Below the pieces are notes generated by a model. The model saw only the letters and a list, made by a program, of their open reading frames with translations. It did not search any database and was not told the DNA's origin. From assembly GCA_026936325.1 (NCBI GenBank), contig JAPTHN010000012.1, forward strand, positions 34,730,537 through 34,794,536: 64,000 nt of DNA, in the 5' to 3' direction. The DNA comes from Platynereis dumerilii. Its lineage: Eukaryota; Annelida; Polychaeta; Phyllodocida; Nereididae. Of the stretch, positions 10,975 through 21,100 are shown piece by piece. A program made the position numbers and the translations under genes. How positions within the stretch are numbered: the first letter of the stretch is position 1; every line of letters begins with the position of its first letter.

Positions 10975-11925
10975 ACCTTCAGCGAATAACACCTTTAGAA
11001 GATTACAATAATATCATAAAATTGGTGCGTTTACGAAATTGCTTATAGGTATGCAATAGCGGTCGAGTAGTAGCCTTCCATTATCTCTATTTTTCCAATG
11101 ATTCATAAAGTGTTATACGCATCACAAAGCATTGCTAAATTAATTGCATAGGTGATTTGTTTAGAAAAATGCATTACTGTATATGCAATAGTGGGGAAGT
11201 TTTGGCTCCGATATAAAAAAAATTCTTTTAAATATTTTTTCTCAATATTACAAAAACTATAGAATAGACCATGAAAAGGCACAACTAGACCATACAAGCC
11301 ATATGTGTACCAAACTTCATCCATGTTTATGGAATAGTGACCGGATGTTGGGCCAGAAACAAAAATAATAATTTTTATGTTTTTTTCAATATTTGAAAAA
11401 GCAAATAATATTTTCCATCAGACCTTTCAAAAGGCACAACTAGACAATATTGACCATATGTGTACCAAAGTTTATCCATGTACATGCAATAGTGAGCGAG
11501 TCTTAACCCAAAAAACAAAAAAAATATGTTTTTATATCTTTTCTCATTGTTTCAGAAAGTATAGAATATCTGTCAATGAGACCATCAAAAGGCACAACTA
11601 GACCATATAGGCCACGTGTGTACCAAATTTCATCCATGCACATGCAATAGTGACCGAGCCTTGGCCCGGAAACGAAAAAAAAAATTATTTTTATATTTTG
11701 TTAATTATTTCAAAAAGTATTTAAGATCTATTCATCAGACCATCAAAAGGCACAACTAGACCATACAGGCTAGATGTGTACCAAATTTCATCCCCATACA
11801 TTCAATAGAGGCCGAGTGCCGGGCCGGAAACGATCTATCCGCCCGCCGCCCGCCCGCCCGGCGGACGGACAGCATTTTTACCCAAGTGATTACAATACCT
11901 TCTTCGCACTTCGTTCGCTGAAGGT
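10975..11925. mobile_element. TIR element built of ~155-bp tandem modules
   Basis: The two ends are inverted: ACCTTCAGCGAA at the left and TTCGCTGAAGGT at the right. The interior is a decaying tandem array with a period near 155 bp. The marker 'atgcaatag(t/c)g' or a variant falls at about 11051, 11183, 11330, 11484, 11642 and 11801, and 'aaaggcacaactaga' at about 11276, 11431, 11589 and 11747. The right end carries a GC-rich CCCGCC-repeat segment (about 11840-11875), striking in this AT-rich DNA. No transposase frame. The family is not assigned and no target duplication is clear. Confidence 0.6.
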
Positions 11926-12429
11926 AAAAATGTAAAACTTTATATGAATTAGATGTCACCTTGATGTTTTATTCTTCACAATAAATATGCAACTGTATTT
12001 ATCATATTAAGATATATGAACGAGAATACTGAAGCATAATGATCCAGGATGTTACCACCACTGTTTTGTTTCAGGCCTTCTGCATCTGCACAGCATTCAG
12101 AACAAGTCCAACCGATCGGTCAAATTCTGCTGAAGTGAGAAGTGGCAAGCAAGGCAATTGCCCTAAATATTGCAAACTTCTACAAGCAATAGCAAGTGTG
12201 AAGGAATTATTTTTTATGTGAAGTTCAGAGCTAATGGTGGCCCATCAATCATAGTGGAAAAACAGCACCATTACCATACCTGGGGAAACCCCTGGCATTC
12301 TAATTTCATGGATCAGGGTTAACCATCACTCAATAGAGATGATGACACCGTGTGACTCTATGCGATGCTTCATTAGTCTCGTATCAGAGGAAACCTGAGC
12401 CTTTGAGTTTCACGGCTCCTTTTGGTGGG

Positions 12430-12720
12430 CGTGGTGTAACTGTGCGGCAAAGACTTGTAGCCTATACTTTGTAGCGAAATCTTGTTTTGCAGGGTATGTC
12501 TGTAGCAAAGACATATGGAAAGCCAGTGGCAGAAGCTTGTAGAAAATGCTTGCAGCCAAGACTTGGTCCTGTACTATAGGCTTAATGCAAAGACATTTCT
12601 GATGGTTTCTGTTGTTCCTGTGGAGTAATATATGCTATAACATACTTTGCAAAGTGTCCTGCGATGCATCACTGTGTTTTGCAATGTTCTTTGGCAAATA
12701 TTGAGAAATGATGTTGGCTC
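12430..12720. repeat. 13-bp degenerate minisatellite, array 1
   Basis: Repeats related to CTTGTAGCAAAGA with a period near 13 bp, much decayed ('cttgtagcctata', 'ctgtagcaaagac', 'cttgtagaaaatg', 'cttgcagccaaga'), followed by 'ttgcaatgttct'-type units. It sits at the right edge of Pa1, the same place as in the other P blocks. The period is not a multiple of three, so a protein repeat is unlikely. Confidence 0.6.
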
Positions 12721-12869
12721 CATGATCTTCATATGGTGTACATCAGCCTCATTACAGTTTCTCATTAGAATATTATGGATGTTTCAAATCTAACTGTCTG
12801 TCTATCTGCTTATCTTTCTGTCTGTTTCATTTAGAAAAGCAGGATATGATATCAGATAGAGGTGCTCTA

Positions 12870-14770
12870 ATTCTTCTTTCTATCCACCCATCCGCCTACC
12901 TACCAAACTGCCCATGAATCGGATCACCTATCCATCCTTTCACCTATCCAACCATCCAGGTTCTCCTTAGAAGACATTGCCTTTAACTTGCAGGGCTATA
13001 TTTCATTGGAATTAACCATTTAACGGGGGATTGCCAGCTTGACACCAAACATGGGCGAAACGTGTAACATGTGAACCCCGCCCACAACCTCCCATCTCAT
13101 CAATCAATCCACTTAGAAGTCTTGAAATGCCACATGTGGGATTCTGGCAGAACAGCTACATTTTTCATTACATTACCTGTGTGTTGTGTAAGATATTTAA
13201 GGAAAAAAGGAATGAAACAACAGAAATTGACGTTGATGCAAGCACTGCCTAAAAAATCTAATGGTGGTGACATGAGATGCATGATGATTTTATATAGAGT
13301 CTCAAAATGAAACTGATAGAAAAAGAGGAGTCTCAGCTGTCAATGCACGGCTACAAACTGAAATGAAGACCAAAAATGTTTTGAGAAGTGATAGCGATGC
13401 AAAAAACCAAAACGAAAATGGCAAATGTAGCAATGGCAACATGATCTTTTTACAACTGAAAAGTCTGATAGTGACATCTCAAACTGGAAAGAATTAGTCA
13501 CTTAAGAATGGACAGTGATCGAGCTCTATCCAAAAAAGCTCGAGGTACAGATTATCTAAACTACAGTACTCGAAGTAGTATTTCATTGGTGGCTTGATGA
13601 AACAGCCACTAGTGGCATCTACAATGGAAAGCCCCTTGCTGCTTTAATGATGTGAGCAGGTGTGATGGAGTAGTACATTTGGAAAAGCTGCATGTGCTGT
13701 AGGTCCTTCAGTTTTTCGTTCTCTGGAGATTTCTGGAAAAGGTGAAAAAAAAGAAATATAAAAAAAATGAAATGGTCAAGACTCAGTCAGCAAAAATTAA
13801 AAATGTTAGAGTGAGAGAACTCCAGTACTAGGAACCAATCTTACTTCCTGAGGAGGACGAGGAGGAGAGCTTTTTCAACCACTTTCAGTAAAAACATCCC
13901 TCTGTTCCTGCTGTGTGTCTTTCCTTGAAGATTTTGAGAAAAAAATAAACGTTAAAGGAGTGACATTGTTGTGACTTACTCAAGTGAAAGTGGAAAATGT
14001 AGCAGCGATGGGATGGCACTATTAAGAAGCAGTCTGAGACTAGGAACTGGTGCATAGGTGAACTGAGGTGACAGGCATGGGACAAACAATGGAAGATGAT
14101 TGAAAGACCCATCAGGCACACCGCCCAAGGCCAAAATTGTTGCAAGAGGCTGCAATTCGCAAGGGATTCACTCTTTCGATATTGTGTTGTACTTGGGTCC
14201 ACCTAGGGGCCTTTACCTGTTTTATATCATTCATTACCTCAATGGCATAGGCTGTTACCGTCTTTCATACAATTTCTGATCCCAGGTTCAAAATTGTATT
14301 ACAGCTTCCAGCAGGTTGCATTGGGATAAGTAGATCAGTGAAATAGTAGCAATACATTGCTGAAATTTGTCAGTGCAGCATGCTTTATAACTAGCTTTGT
14401 GACAAAAAGAGTCTTTTTTTCACGGAATAAAACTATGTAGCTTTTTTATTGTTGTAAGAACAGCATTAAATAGCGTTGTTTTTAGTTACAAACAACAAAA
14501 TTAGCAAGACTGGATATTACGAGTGTCTACAAGCCATAGCGAGTTTAAAGGCATGTTTGATGCGAAGTTCAGAGCTAATGGTGGCCCATCAATCATTGTG
14601 GAAAAGCGACACCATTACCATACCTGGTAAACCCCTGGCATTCTAATTTTGTGGATCAGGGTTAACCATTACTCAATGGGAAGGTGATGACACTGTGTGA
14701 CTCTATGCGATGCTTCATTAGTCTCATATCAGAGGAAACCTGAGCCTTTGAGTTGCATGGCTTCTTTCGA
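12870..14770. repeat. Duplicated block Pb, copy 1
   Basis: A second P block in tandem with Pa1. Landmarks are 'attgcctttaac' (about 12978), 'cccacaacctcccatctcat' (about 13080), 'agacccatcaggcacac' (about 14106), 'ggatattgtgttgtact'-like sequence (about 14178) and 'ttcagagctaatggtgg' (about 14567). Several A-rich short open frames occur, and none is shared with the other P copies. Confidence 0.7.
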
Positions 14771-14774
14771 TGGG

Positions 14775-14945
14775 GATGGTGCAATTCGGTGGCGAAGACT
14801 TGTAGCCAATGCTTGTAGAGAATGCTTGTAGCAGATATTTGTTGTAGAATCTTACAGCTTGTGCATGGTGAAAGCTTATAGCAAAGATGTGTAGCAAAGA
14901 CATGTGGTGAAAGCCTGCAGCATATAGTACTTGTATTCAAGACAT
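14775..14945. repeat. 13-bp degenerate minisatellite, array 2
   Basis: Successive 13-mers can be read directly: 'cttgtagccaatg', 'cttgtagagaatg', 'cttgtagcagata', and later 'cttatagcaaaga', 'tgtgtagcaaaga', 'catgtggtgaaag', 'cctgcagcatata'. This is the clearest short array of the family and lies at the right edge of Pb1. Confidence 0.75.
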
Positions 14946-15124
14946 TTTCTCAGTAACATTATATTGATTAAAAATATTGACTCGATGTGATAAACCCTGG
15001 TTGAATCTATTTCGACTGAAAGAGTGAAATTGACTACTTCCTTCGGCCAATATAAATTTCCTGAATCAGATGTTCACTCACATAATGCACTGAGGCACGA
15101 ATAGACTAAATCAATAATGGTTCC

Positions 15125-15213
15125 ACATAGCTGTGAGTTACAAGCGGGTGGCCAAATTGGTCAGTGTAAAATTTAGGACAATTTGGTTTTCTAAAACACC
15201 AAATGGTTTCATA
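15125..15213 (+). repeat. SINE-like tRNA-head fragment, left of the nested TIR element
   Basis: Contains a TGGCCAAATTGG A-box-like motif and 'tggttttctaaaacaccaaa'. A closely similar segment lies immediately right of the nested element at 19914-19990, where the A-box-like motif is TGGCCGAGTTGG. The two copies in direct orientation bracket the 4.7-kb insertion, so either the element landed in a tandem pair or one copy was duplicated during insertion. Confidence 0.35.
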
Positions 15214-16327
15214 TACAGTACAACCCAATAAATTTTCCGAGCTGATGCTCACACTTGCACTCACTTATACACCCTGGCACATCCACTACTTTGCCCTCCC
15301 TTGCTTGCCCTTGCCCTACTGAGCAAACAAACCTCTTTACCCCTGCCTGGTGTCCCCACCTGTTGCAATATGCTGATACTACCTGATGTGACAACTGCTG
15401 GTTAATTGTAATCCATATTATTTCATAATACCCAGTGTATTTTTAACTGATATTTAACACAGTTGTTTTTTCTTTGAGAAAATGTACAGCTGTCAGTGTC
15501 ATACATGTAGTGAGTTGACAATTAAACAAAACCTCTTTTGGGATGACTTCTTGGTTGTACATTATATACACACAAATGATATTCAGTATATATAGATTTA
15601 AATAAGTTGCTGAATACTTAAAATGAAAGGAAACTACACATGCATGCATTATATAAAACTTCAGCCATAAATCTGTGATGCGTTTGACATAGAAATAATT
15701 ACCTCACAGAGCCGAAACTTATATCAAATTGTAGACAAATAAATTTCCAAAATATTGGTGCAAGTTAGAAGTTGCTGTGCCATATATTAAGGGCGCTAGA
15801 GCGTGTTACGCATTGGCGCTGCATTTCTCCAAAAATGATGGGATGATTTAAACAAATTTGACAATAAGGAAATTAGATACTCATGAAACAACTGTATGTA
15901 AATAATTTCTCAGTTAACCAATCTGTCAATCCATCAATTAGTCAAAGTCGATCAATCAATCATGCGTTCAATTTGAAATCTAACTGTCCTTCTTTCTATC
16001 TATCTATCTATCAATAATTTTATCTATCAATTCAATCTTGAATAACAATAAACGAACAAGATGCTGAATCAATATGTCCAGTATGGTCATTTTTTCTGTA
16101 ATTATAGCTAAAATAAATGCGAATGTATACTGTCAAGTCAAAATTTCAAATAATTAATACACTATAATGGAGATGTGATGTACATAATCTAGCTAAAACA
16201 AAAAATAATATAGCCATATTGAGAAGTGAGGATGATGCTATCTGTAAGCTTTATTTTATTTCAATTTATTTTTCTTAATGCCAAGAATTCGTTAAAACAC
16301 ATAATAAAGCTTGACATGGCAGATTTA

Positions 16328-16446
16328 GTATATCTAATTTGTTGTTAAAGTTACTTTTGAATTATTTTGATGACTTGTAAGCCCATATAGGGCTGGGTGT
16401 ATATTTTTTACACAGGTCAATAAAGAATTTGTCTGTCTGTCTGTCT
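16328..16446 (+). mobile_element. Short LINE/SINE 3' end with (TCTG)n tail
   Basis: About 119 bp absent from the paralogous element at 1967-3598, ending 'caggtcaataaagaatttg' followed by (TCTG)n at about 16431-16446. A short 3' end with a tetranucleotide tail is typical of a severely 5'-truncated non-LTR retroposon. Target duplication not resolved. Confidence 0.5.
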
Positions 16447-16796
16447 ATAAAATTAAACATAATATAAATTTATTGCAAGTATAGAGATGGTTATTTCGTT
16501 CAGCTGAGAACATTTTTCGTTAGATAGAATTATAACATAGTATTATAATTAAAATCACACTTTTTGGAATTAAGATAAGGCAGGGTGAGCATGTAGACTA
16601 AATGTTGTATTGCAATTTCCGTAAAAGCGTCGATTTAACCAAAAAATGGTTAAATCAAGTCAAGTCAAGTTAATTTTATTTTACGTCGGTATTACAGGCA
16701 AACAACAAACACAAGCACAAGGCTTTTGGACCGACCAACATATATGAGACAGAGAAAACATAATACATGTAGAGGATAGTACAAATAAATATATAC

Positions 16797-18902
16797 TTGG
16801 GATAACATAAACATACTCCTTAATAGAAAGACCAGTAAGCATGAATATCCCAATGTATTTAAAGATGCCAACTCTACCTTTGAAACCGAGGCTGAAATTG
16901 CAGATGGCTTTAATAAGTATTTCACAAATTTAGGTCCCTCTCTTGCTGCCAATATCCCACCAACACAAGTGACTGCTGCTGAACTATTCCCCACCTATCA
17001 CTACCAAACAGTCTATTTTTTACCCCTGCAACGCCATTTGAAGTCCATAACATAGTAAACAAAATGAAACCAAAAACAAGCACTGGTCATGACGATCTTA
17101 GTCCTAAGCTGATAAAGAAATGTAGTGACTCAATAGTTCTGCCTTTAACCCATATTGCTAATCTATCAATGTCAACAGGTGTATTCCCCTCAGAGATGAA
17201 AATCGCAAAAGTCATCACAATATACAAAAAAGACAATCCATCATCGTTCTCGAATTACAGACCTATCTCTCTATTACCGGCATTCTCCAAAATTCTTGAA
17301 CGTCTCGTATATAATCGTCTTTATCAATTCCTAGTCTCACACAACTTGTTAACGTCAGCTCAATATGGTTTTAGGAAAAGACTTTCAACTGAATATGCAA
17401 TAGTAGAACTTCAAGACAGGATAGTAAAACATATAGCCAACAAAGAATGGTGCATTGGAATATTTTTAGACCTCAGTAAAGCCTTTGACTCCTTAGACCA
17501 TAGTATTCTTTTAACCAAATTAAAACATACTGGCATCAGGGGGGTCCCACTAAACTGGTTCAATAGCTATCTCAAAAACAGGTACCAATACACTAGACAT
17601 CAGGACAGTTCATCTAAATTACTGAAAATAACATATGGCGTGCCCCAGGGATCCATTCTTGGACCACTGCTTTTCCTAATCTACATGAATGACATAGTAA
17701 GCAATATAAACCATAGCACAGCAATTTTATTTGCGGATGACACAAACCTAATACTCCATGACAAAAGTCTCAACAAAATAATAGAACATGCAAATAGTGA
17801 ACTGACCTTAATACAAAACTGGTTTGCCGCTAACAAATTATCACTGAACATATCAAAAACCTCATACATAATTTTCCATGTTCCACAAAAAATCTTACCT
17901 TTCAACAACATTGCAATCAAACTAGGCAACATAAACATAAAACGCACAGATAGTACAAAATTCTTGGGAGCATATATAGATGAACACCTAAACTGGAAAG
18001 TCCACCTGTCAAACAAAGCCAAAAGTATAGTTAAAATAGCATCACTCTTAACACGGCTAAAATATACAGTTCCCTCAAATATCCTAAAGACAATATATAA
18101 TGCTTTGATCCTCCCCCACCTGTCTTATGCAATACTAGCTTGGGGAAATATAAGTAATAGAGAAATGACTAGACTGAAAACTCTGCAGAAGAAATCAATA
18201 AGAACAATACACAAGTCAAAGTACAATAGCCACACAGACCCACTGTTTAAAAAGTCAAACCTCTTAAAAATTGATGACATATACTTGATAGAGTGCACGA
18301 AACTGAAACTGAAAAGCAATCAGAGACAACTGCCACAATATTTTGAAGACCGACTTAGAATAAGCTCAGAAGTACATGACCATTTCACCAGACAAGCCCA
18401 TGCCATTTATAACCTCCCTATTAGAACCAAGCTGGAAGAGCAACTACTAAACACCAAATTATCCAAAGCCTGGAACCACCTACCTGACATTATTAAAACA
18501 CAACTTACATCAATATCGTCCATACACAAGCTGAAAACTTTCTTTCTGTCTAAGTATAATGTTTCTTGCTACATTTCAAATTGTTATTCCTGCAGAGAAG
18601 AATTTGTCAGCTCACAACATTTCTCATCATCACATCATACTCATTTATCATAAATCACCCATTGAAATAACTAATGTCACATAGTAACATAAATCATTAT
18701 ATTAATATCTTTCTTTAAAACATTTATTCTCTATATATATGTATTAATGTTAATATTTCTCTAGAAAACGGGCACACAATCACAGTCATTCTTTTGTACT
18801 CTCGTGTGACCCCCCAAATTGTACTTTACTGTCTATATACATGTACGACATTGCTGAAATTTGAAAATTTGGAAAATAAAATCTATCTATCTATCTATCT
18901 AT
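16797..18902 (+). mobile_element. 5'-truncated CR1/L2/Jockey-group LINE
   Basis: Coding similarity begins at about 16797, in the linker between endonuclease and reverse transcriptase (it reads TWDNINILLNRK). The element continues through the RT domain to about 18656, a 3' UTR of about 230 bp, and a (TCTA)n tail at 18882-18902. The endonuclease and ORF1 are absent, as usual for 5' truncation. One frameshift near 17010-17030 separates the linker frame from the long RT frame. The RT frame itself is uninterrupted over 529 codons, suggesting a fairly young insertion. The clade call rests on the motif style and microsatellite tail. Confidence 0.88.
17064..18653 (+). CDS. LINE ORF2 reverse transcriptase, partial
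   Basis: RNA-dependent DNA polymerase used for target-primed reverse transcription of the LINE. In the 529-residue frame the RT motifs are in order: STGHDDLSPKLIKK near residue 6, NYRPISLLPAFSKILERLV near 64-82, QYGFRKRLST near 100-109, the catalytic FLDLSKAFDSLDH near 134-146, GVPQGSILGPLLFLIYMND near 192-210, the FADD catalytic pair at 223-226, and NKLSLNISKTSYIIF near 257-271. A C-terminal LINE tail follows. The first ATG is internal. The frame is open upstream to about 17025 (FTPATPFEVHNIV), and the endonuclease is missing. This is not a host gene. Confidence 0.92.
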   Translation: MKPKTSTGHDDLSPKLIKKCSDSIVLPLTHIANLSMSTGVFPSEMKIAKVITIYKKDNPSSFSNYRPISLLPAFSKILERLVYNRLYQFLVSHNLLTSAQYGFRKRLSTEYAIVELQDRIVKHIANKEWCIGIFLDLSKAFDSLDHSILLTKLKHTGIRGVPLNWFNSYLKNRYQYTRHQDSSSKLLKITYGVPQGSILGPLLFLIYMNDIVSNINHSTAILFADDTNLILHDKSLNKIIEHANSELTLIQNWFAANKLSLNISKTSYIIFHVPQKILPFNNIAIKLGNINIKRTDSTKFLGAYIDEHLNWKVHLSNKAKSIVKIASLLTRLKYTVPSNILKTIYNALILPHLSYAILAWGNISNREMTRLKTLQKKSIRTIHKSKYNSHTDPLFKKSNLLKIDDIYLIECTKLKLKSNQRQLPQYFEDRLRISSEVHDHFTRQAHAIYNLPIRTKLEEQLLNTKLSKAWNHLPDIIKTQLTSISSIHKLKTFFLSKYNVSCYISNCYSCREEFVSSQHFSSSHHTHLS

Positions 18903-19913
18903 ACATGTAAATTAAATAAATTATGATAACAATAAAAACAGGATAAACATGCAGACAGTTTATGATAAATTAGAAACAAGCAGCACCAAGAGTAAAAACT
19001 TATAGCTATGTTAAAAACTTAGCACTATGTACAAGTTAAAACGGAAACAGCTCTAGTTATGGTTCAAATTGAGTTAAAAACATAATTTAAAAGCGTATAT
19101 ATATACTTTAGAAGTAGCTGAATATAATGACTCAAGTTAAAATACTGTATTTTTAATAATAAGGCCAGTATTAGCCTGTAAGTAACGATGTTTTGATTTG
19201 CGCCAAAAGGTGTGAAAAAAGCAAATGGGGGCTATGTGTTCAAATCAAAATCAAAATGGTGTATCCTTCAAGTGCTTCAATATTCATCAACTAAAATTTT
19301 CAAAATGACCATGGATACTTTTAACCAAAAAATGCCAATAATCCTTCAAAGGTTCAGACTCTTATTAATTATCAACTCCTCACCTTTGGATTTCTTTTTC
19401 ATGGGGGATGACCAATAATGTAGGCTATATATTTATATGATCCAGTTGAATTGAAAATAAATTGAATTAAAACCTCAATTCACATAGGTACTACCTATAA
19501 CTTAAAATAGCTTGATAGAAATTTTAATCCAATAAATAGAATGACTTTGATTCTTGCAACAAAAATGTTAATAAAATTGGTCAAATAAATCATAATTGAA
19601 AAATATCTAAAATTGACATTTATATTACATTAAAAGTTTATTTTTTAAGTGACAATGCTAGTTTAATTAACTTCAGTGAAGAAATAAATGTACCAACGTA
19701 ATTGTTAAACACGGAGAAAGCAATAAGATTAGAATCAACAGCCTTAACTGCTGTTGTTTTTAATTAACACTAGAGGACAGCAGTGTAGGGGGTTTCCCCT
19801 GAAGGGCATGGAAGTGAGTGCATCTGAGTGCCCTAGCATAGAAGTGAGTGGTTGGATGTGAGGGCAGCTTCCTGAGGGCATGGGATTTCGGAAAATTTAT
19901 TGGGTTGTACTGT

Positions 19914-19990
19914 AGCTGTGTGTTCGCAGCAGGTGGCCGAGTTGGTGAATGTTCACAATTTGGTTTTCTGAAATACCAAATGGTTTGACG
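19914..19990 (+). repeat. SINE-like tRNA-head fragment, right of the nested TIR element
   Basis: Contains an excellent A-box match, TGGCCGAGTTGG, and a weaker B-box-like GGTTTGACGC about 45 nt later. It pairs with 15125-15213 in direct orientation. A minus-strand open frame of about 89 codons crosses here and into the TIR element but has no recognisable domain. Confidence 0.35.
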
Positions 19991-20329
19991 CAGATAAATT
20001 TTGTTTTCCCATAAACCAACATCATTCATTAAAAAATAGCCGTATGGTATTTCAACAAATCATGTTTGGAATAATATGGAGACAAGCCCAAAAACGAATT
20101 ATGGTGTTTTGTTAGAGATTTATTTTAAGAGTGAAGCGGTCATACTTTGTCAAGGTCTGGTCCACTGATGGTCCTACATTTGACTTAAATCGTTGAATGA
20201 TTTATAGGTAGACTTCTTAAAGTGAAAAGTCGTTCAGATTATATGTAGAGTTAGTGTACCCTTTTGTGAAAATCTGTTCTGGGCAAGCAAAAGACATGGA
20301 GAAATGTATATCATGATGTGAACGTAGTT

Positions 20330-21100
20330 TTAAGTACATAAATACACAGCATAACCATCCATTAATTTCAATGTGCATATGCAACCTGAGGCATGCAAGT
20401 ACCTGTCTATGACCACTTTCAAAATATGAATATTTAATATTATTTGCATGTTTTAACTCATGTTAAAGAGGAATGTAATCAATGCATGATTTACGACTGA
20501 CCTTGACAAGTTCATTAAGAATTTTAAACCAACTGACGAATCAATTCAGTCTTTCACCGTTCAAAGAAGCGTTCTATTTAAATCAGTATAATTTATTGCT
20601 ACAGTAAAGAATTGATTGGTTTATAATAATTTAAATGACATATACTGCTGCTGGTCAAAATGAAATGAAATATAGGTGTATAGGTCAATCGATCATCAGA
20701 GATTGACAGCTTTGATTAATGCAACTTACACCTAAGGTAAACATTATACTTTCTGGGACACCTGTACAATCAACGCTGTTGTAAATGTCATCTCCGGCAG
20801 GAGCTATCTTGATTATGAAATGTTTCATCTCAATGCTTTATAACAAAGACAACTGACAGCTATTCATGTCAGACACACCTGAACTACTTGCCTTTATGAC
20901 CCAATATGTTTTCATTTCATCAGATGAGAATTCATGTTTCGACAAGCAGTTTGGCAGAGGATGTTTAGCATTGACCCAATTTTATATGAGGCACCATCTT
21001 GCAATGTTCACAAAAGCAAATCACTAAGTGTCTAACAATCTCAGTATTAAGGCAATAATCAAAACTTTAAACATTGAAACATTGAACCAATAAAAACATT
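20330..21100. repeat. Duplicated block F, copy 1
   Basis: Homologous to 40941-43570 (minus its insertion) and 61740-62760. Landmarks are 'actttcaaaatatgaatatt' (about 20423), 'atcagagattgacagct' (about 20694), 'gatgagaattcatgtttc' (about 20922) and 'gaggatgtttagcattgac' (about 20956). The last part is also similar to one arm of the palindromic MITE at 31739-32225, so F may itself derive from an old copy of that family. Confidence 0.7.

Larger units (their letters stand above)
10500..12780. repeat. Duplicated block Pa, copy 1 (internally deleted)
   Basis: It starts with 'aagggattggcagctttt' (about 10590) and 'acaacctcccat' (about 10660), both also found in Pb1, Pa2, Pa3 and Pb3. It ends in the shared 'agttcagagctaatggtgg' and 'acccctggcattctaattt' segment (about 12220-12310) and the 13-bp minisatellite. 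About 1.7 kb of the P block seen in the other units is missing in the middle, and the element at 10975-11925 occupies that position. Confidence 0.7.
16660..19033 (-). mobile_element. Minus-strand retroposon fragment split by a LINE
   Basis: The host hAT-like sequence is interrupted at 'ggttaaa' (about 16659) and resumes at 'gttaaaacgg' (about 19034). Inside, 16660-16796 read on the minus strand ends with 'aataaaattaacttgacttg', a plausible non-LTR 3' tail. 18903-19033 would be its 5' portion, displaced by the plus-strand LINE. The family is unknown and the two-part reading is inferred. Confidence 0.4.
15905..19487. mobile_element. Inverted internal fragment of the hAT-like family, interrupted
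   Basis: Read in reverse complement, this matches the interior of 1967-3598. About 15905-16660 corresponds to roughly 3310-2640, and 19034-19487 to roughly 2640-2110. Both hAT termini and the GAATT-rich subterminal regions are missing. The host sequence continues across the insertion at the 'aatggttaaa' junction, so the retroposons at 16660-19033 came later. A further small insertion lies at about 16328-16446. Confidence 0.75.
15216..19912. mobile_element. TA-flanked TIR element hosting nested insertions
   Basis: It begins CAGTACAACCCAATAAATTT and ends with the inverted copy of that sequence. TA dinucleotides flank both ends (15214-15215, 19913-19914). A CAG-type terminus with TA duplication fits Tc1/mariner/pogo-like elements. 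Its own sequence appears to be about 15216-15900 plus 19490-19912 (about 1.1 kb), with the rest brought in by an internal hAT-like fragment and two retroposons. No transposase frame is visible, so it is probably a MITE before insertions. Confidence 0.6.

Noticed and set aside
11840-11880. GC-rich CCCGCC run as a CpG-island promoter
   Set aside because: It is about 40 bp long and belongs to the end of a repetitive element; no gene starts nearby.
12039-12221. 60-codon frame with a splice-like 'ttgtttcag' before it, in the conserved part of Pa1
   Set aside because: In the corresponding parts of Pb2, Pa3 and Pb3 the frame has a stop (cct tag) in the middle, and indels shift it; no support for coding.
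16692-16994. Minus-strand 100-codon hydrophobic frame
   Set aside because: It overlaps the start of the plus-strand LINE and the antisense retroposon fragment; the hydrophobic look comes from antisense of A-rich coding sequence.
17681-18022. Minus-strand 113-codon frame inside the LINE
   Set aside because: It is antisense to the RT domain, which has clear motifs on the plus strand.
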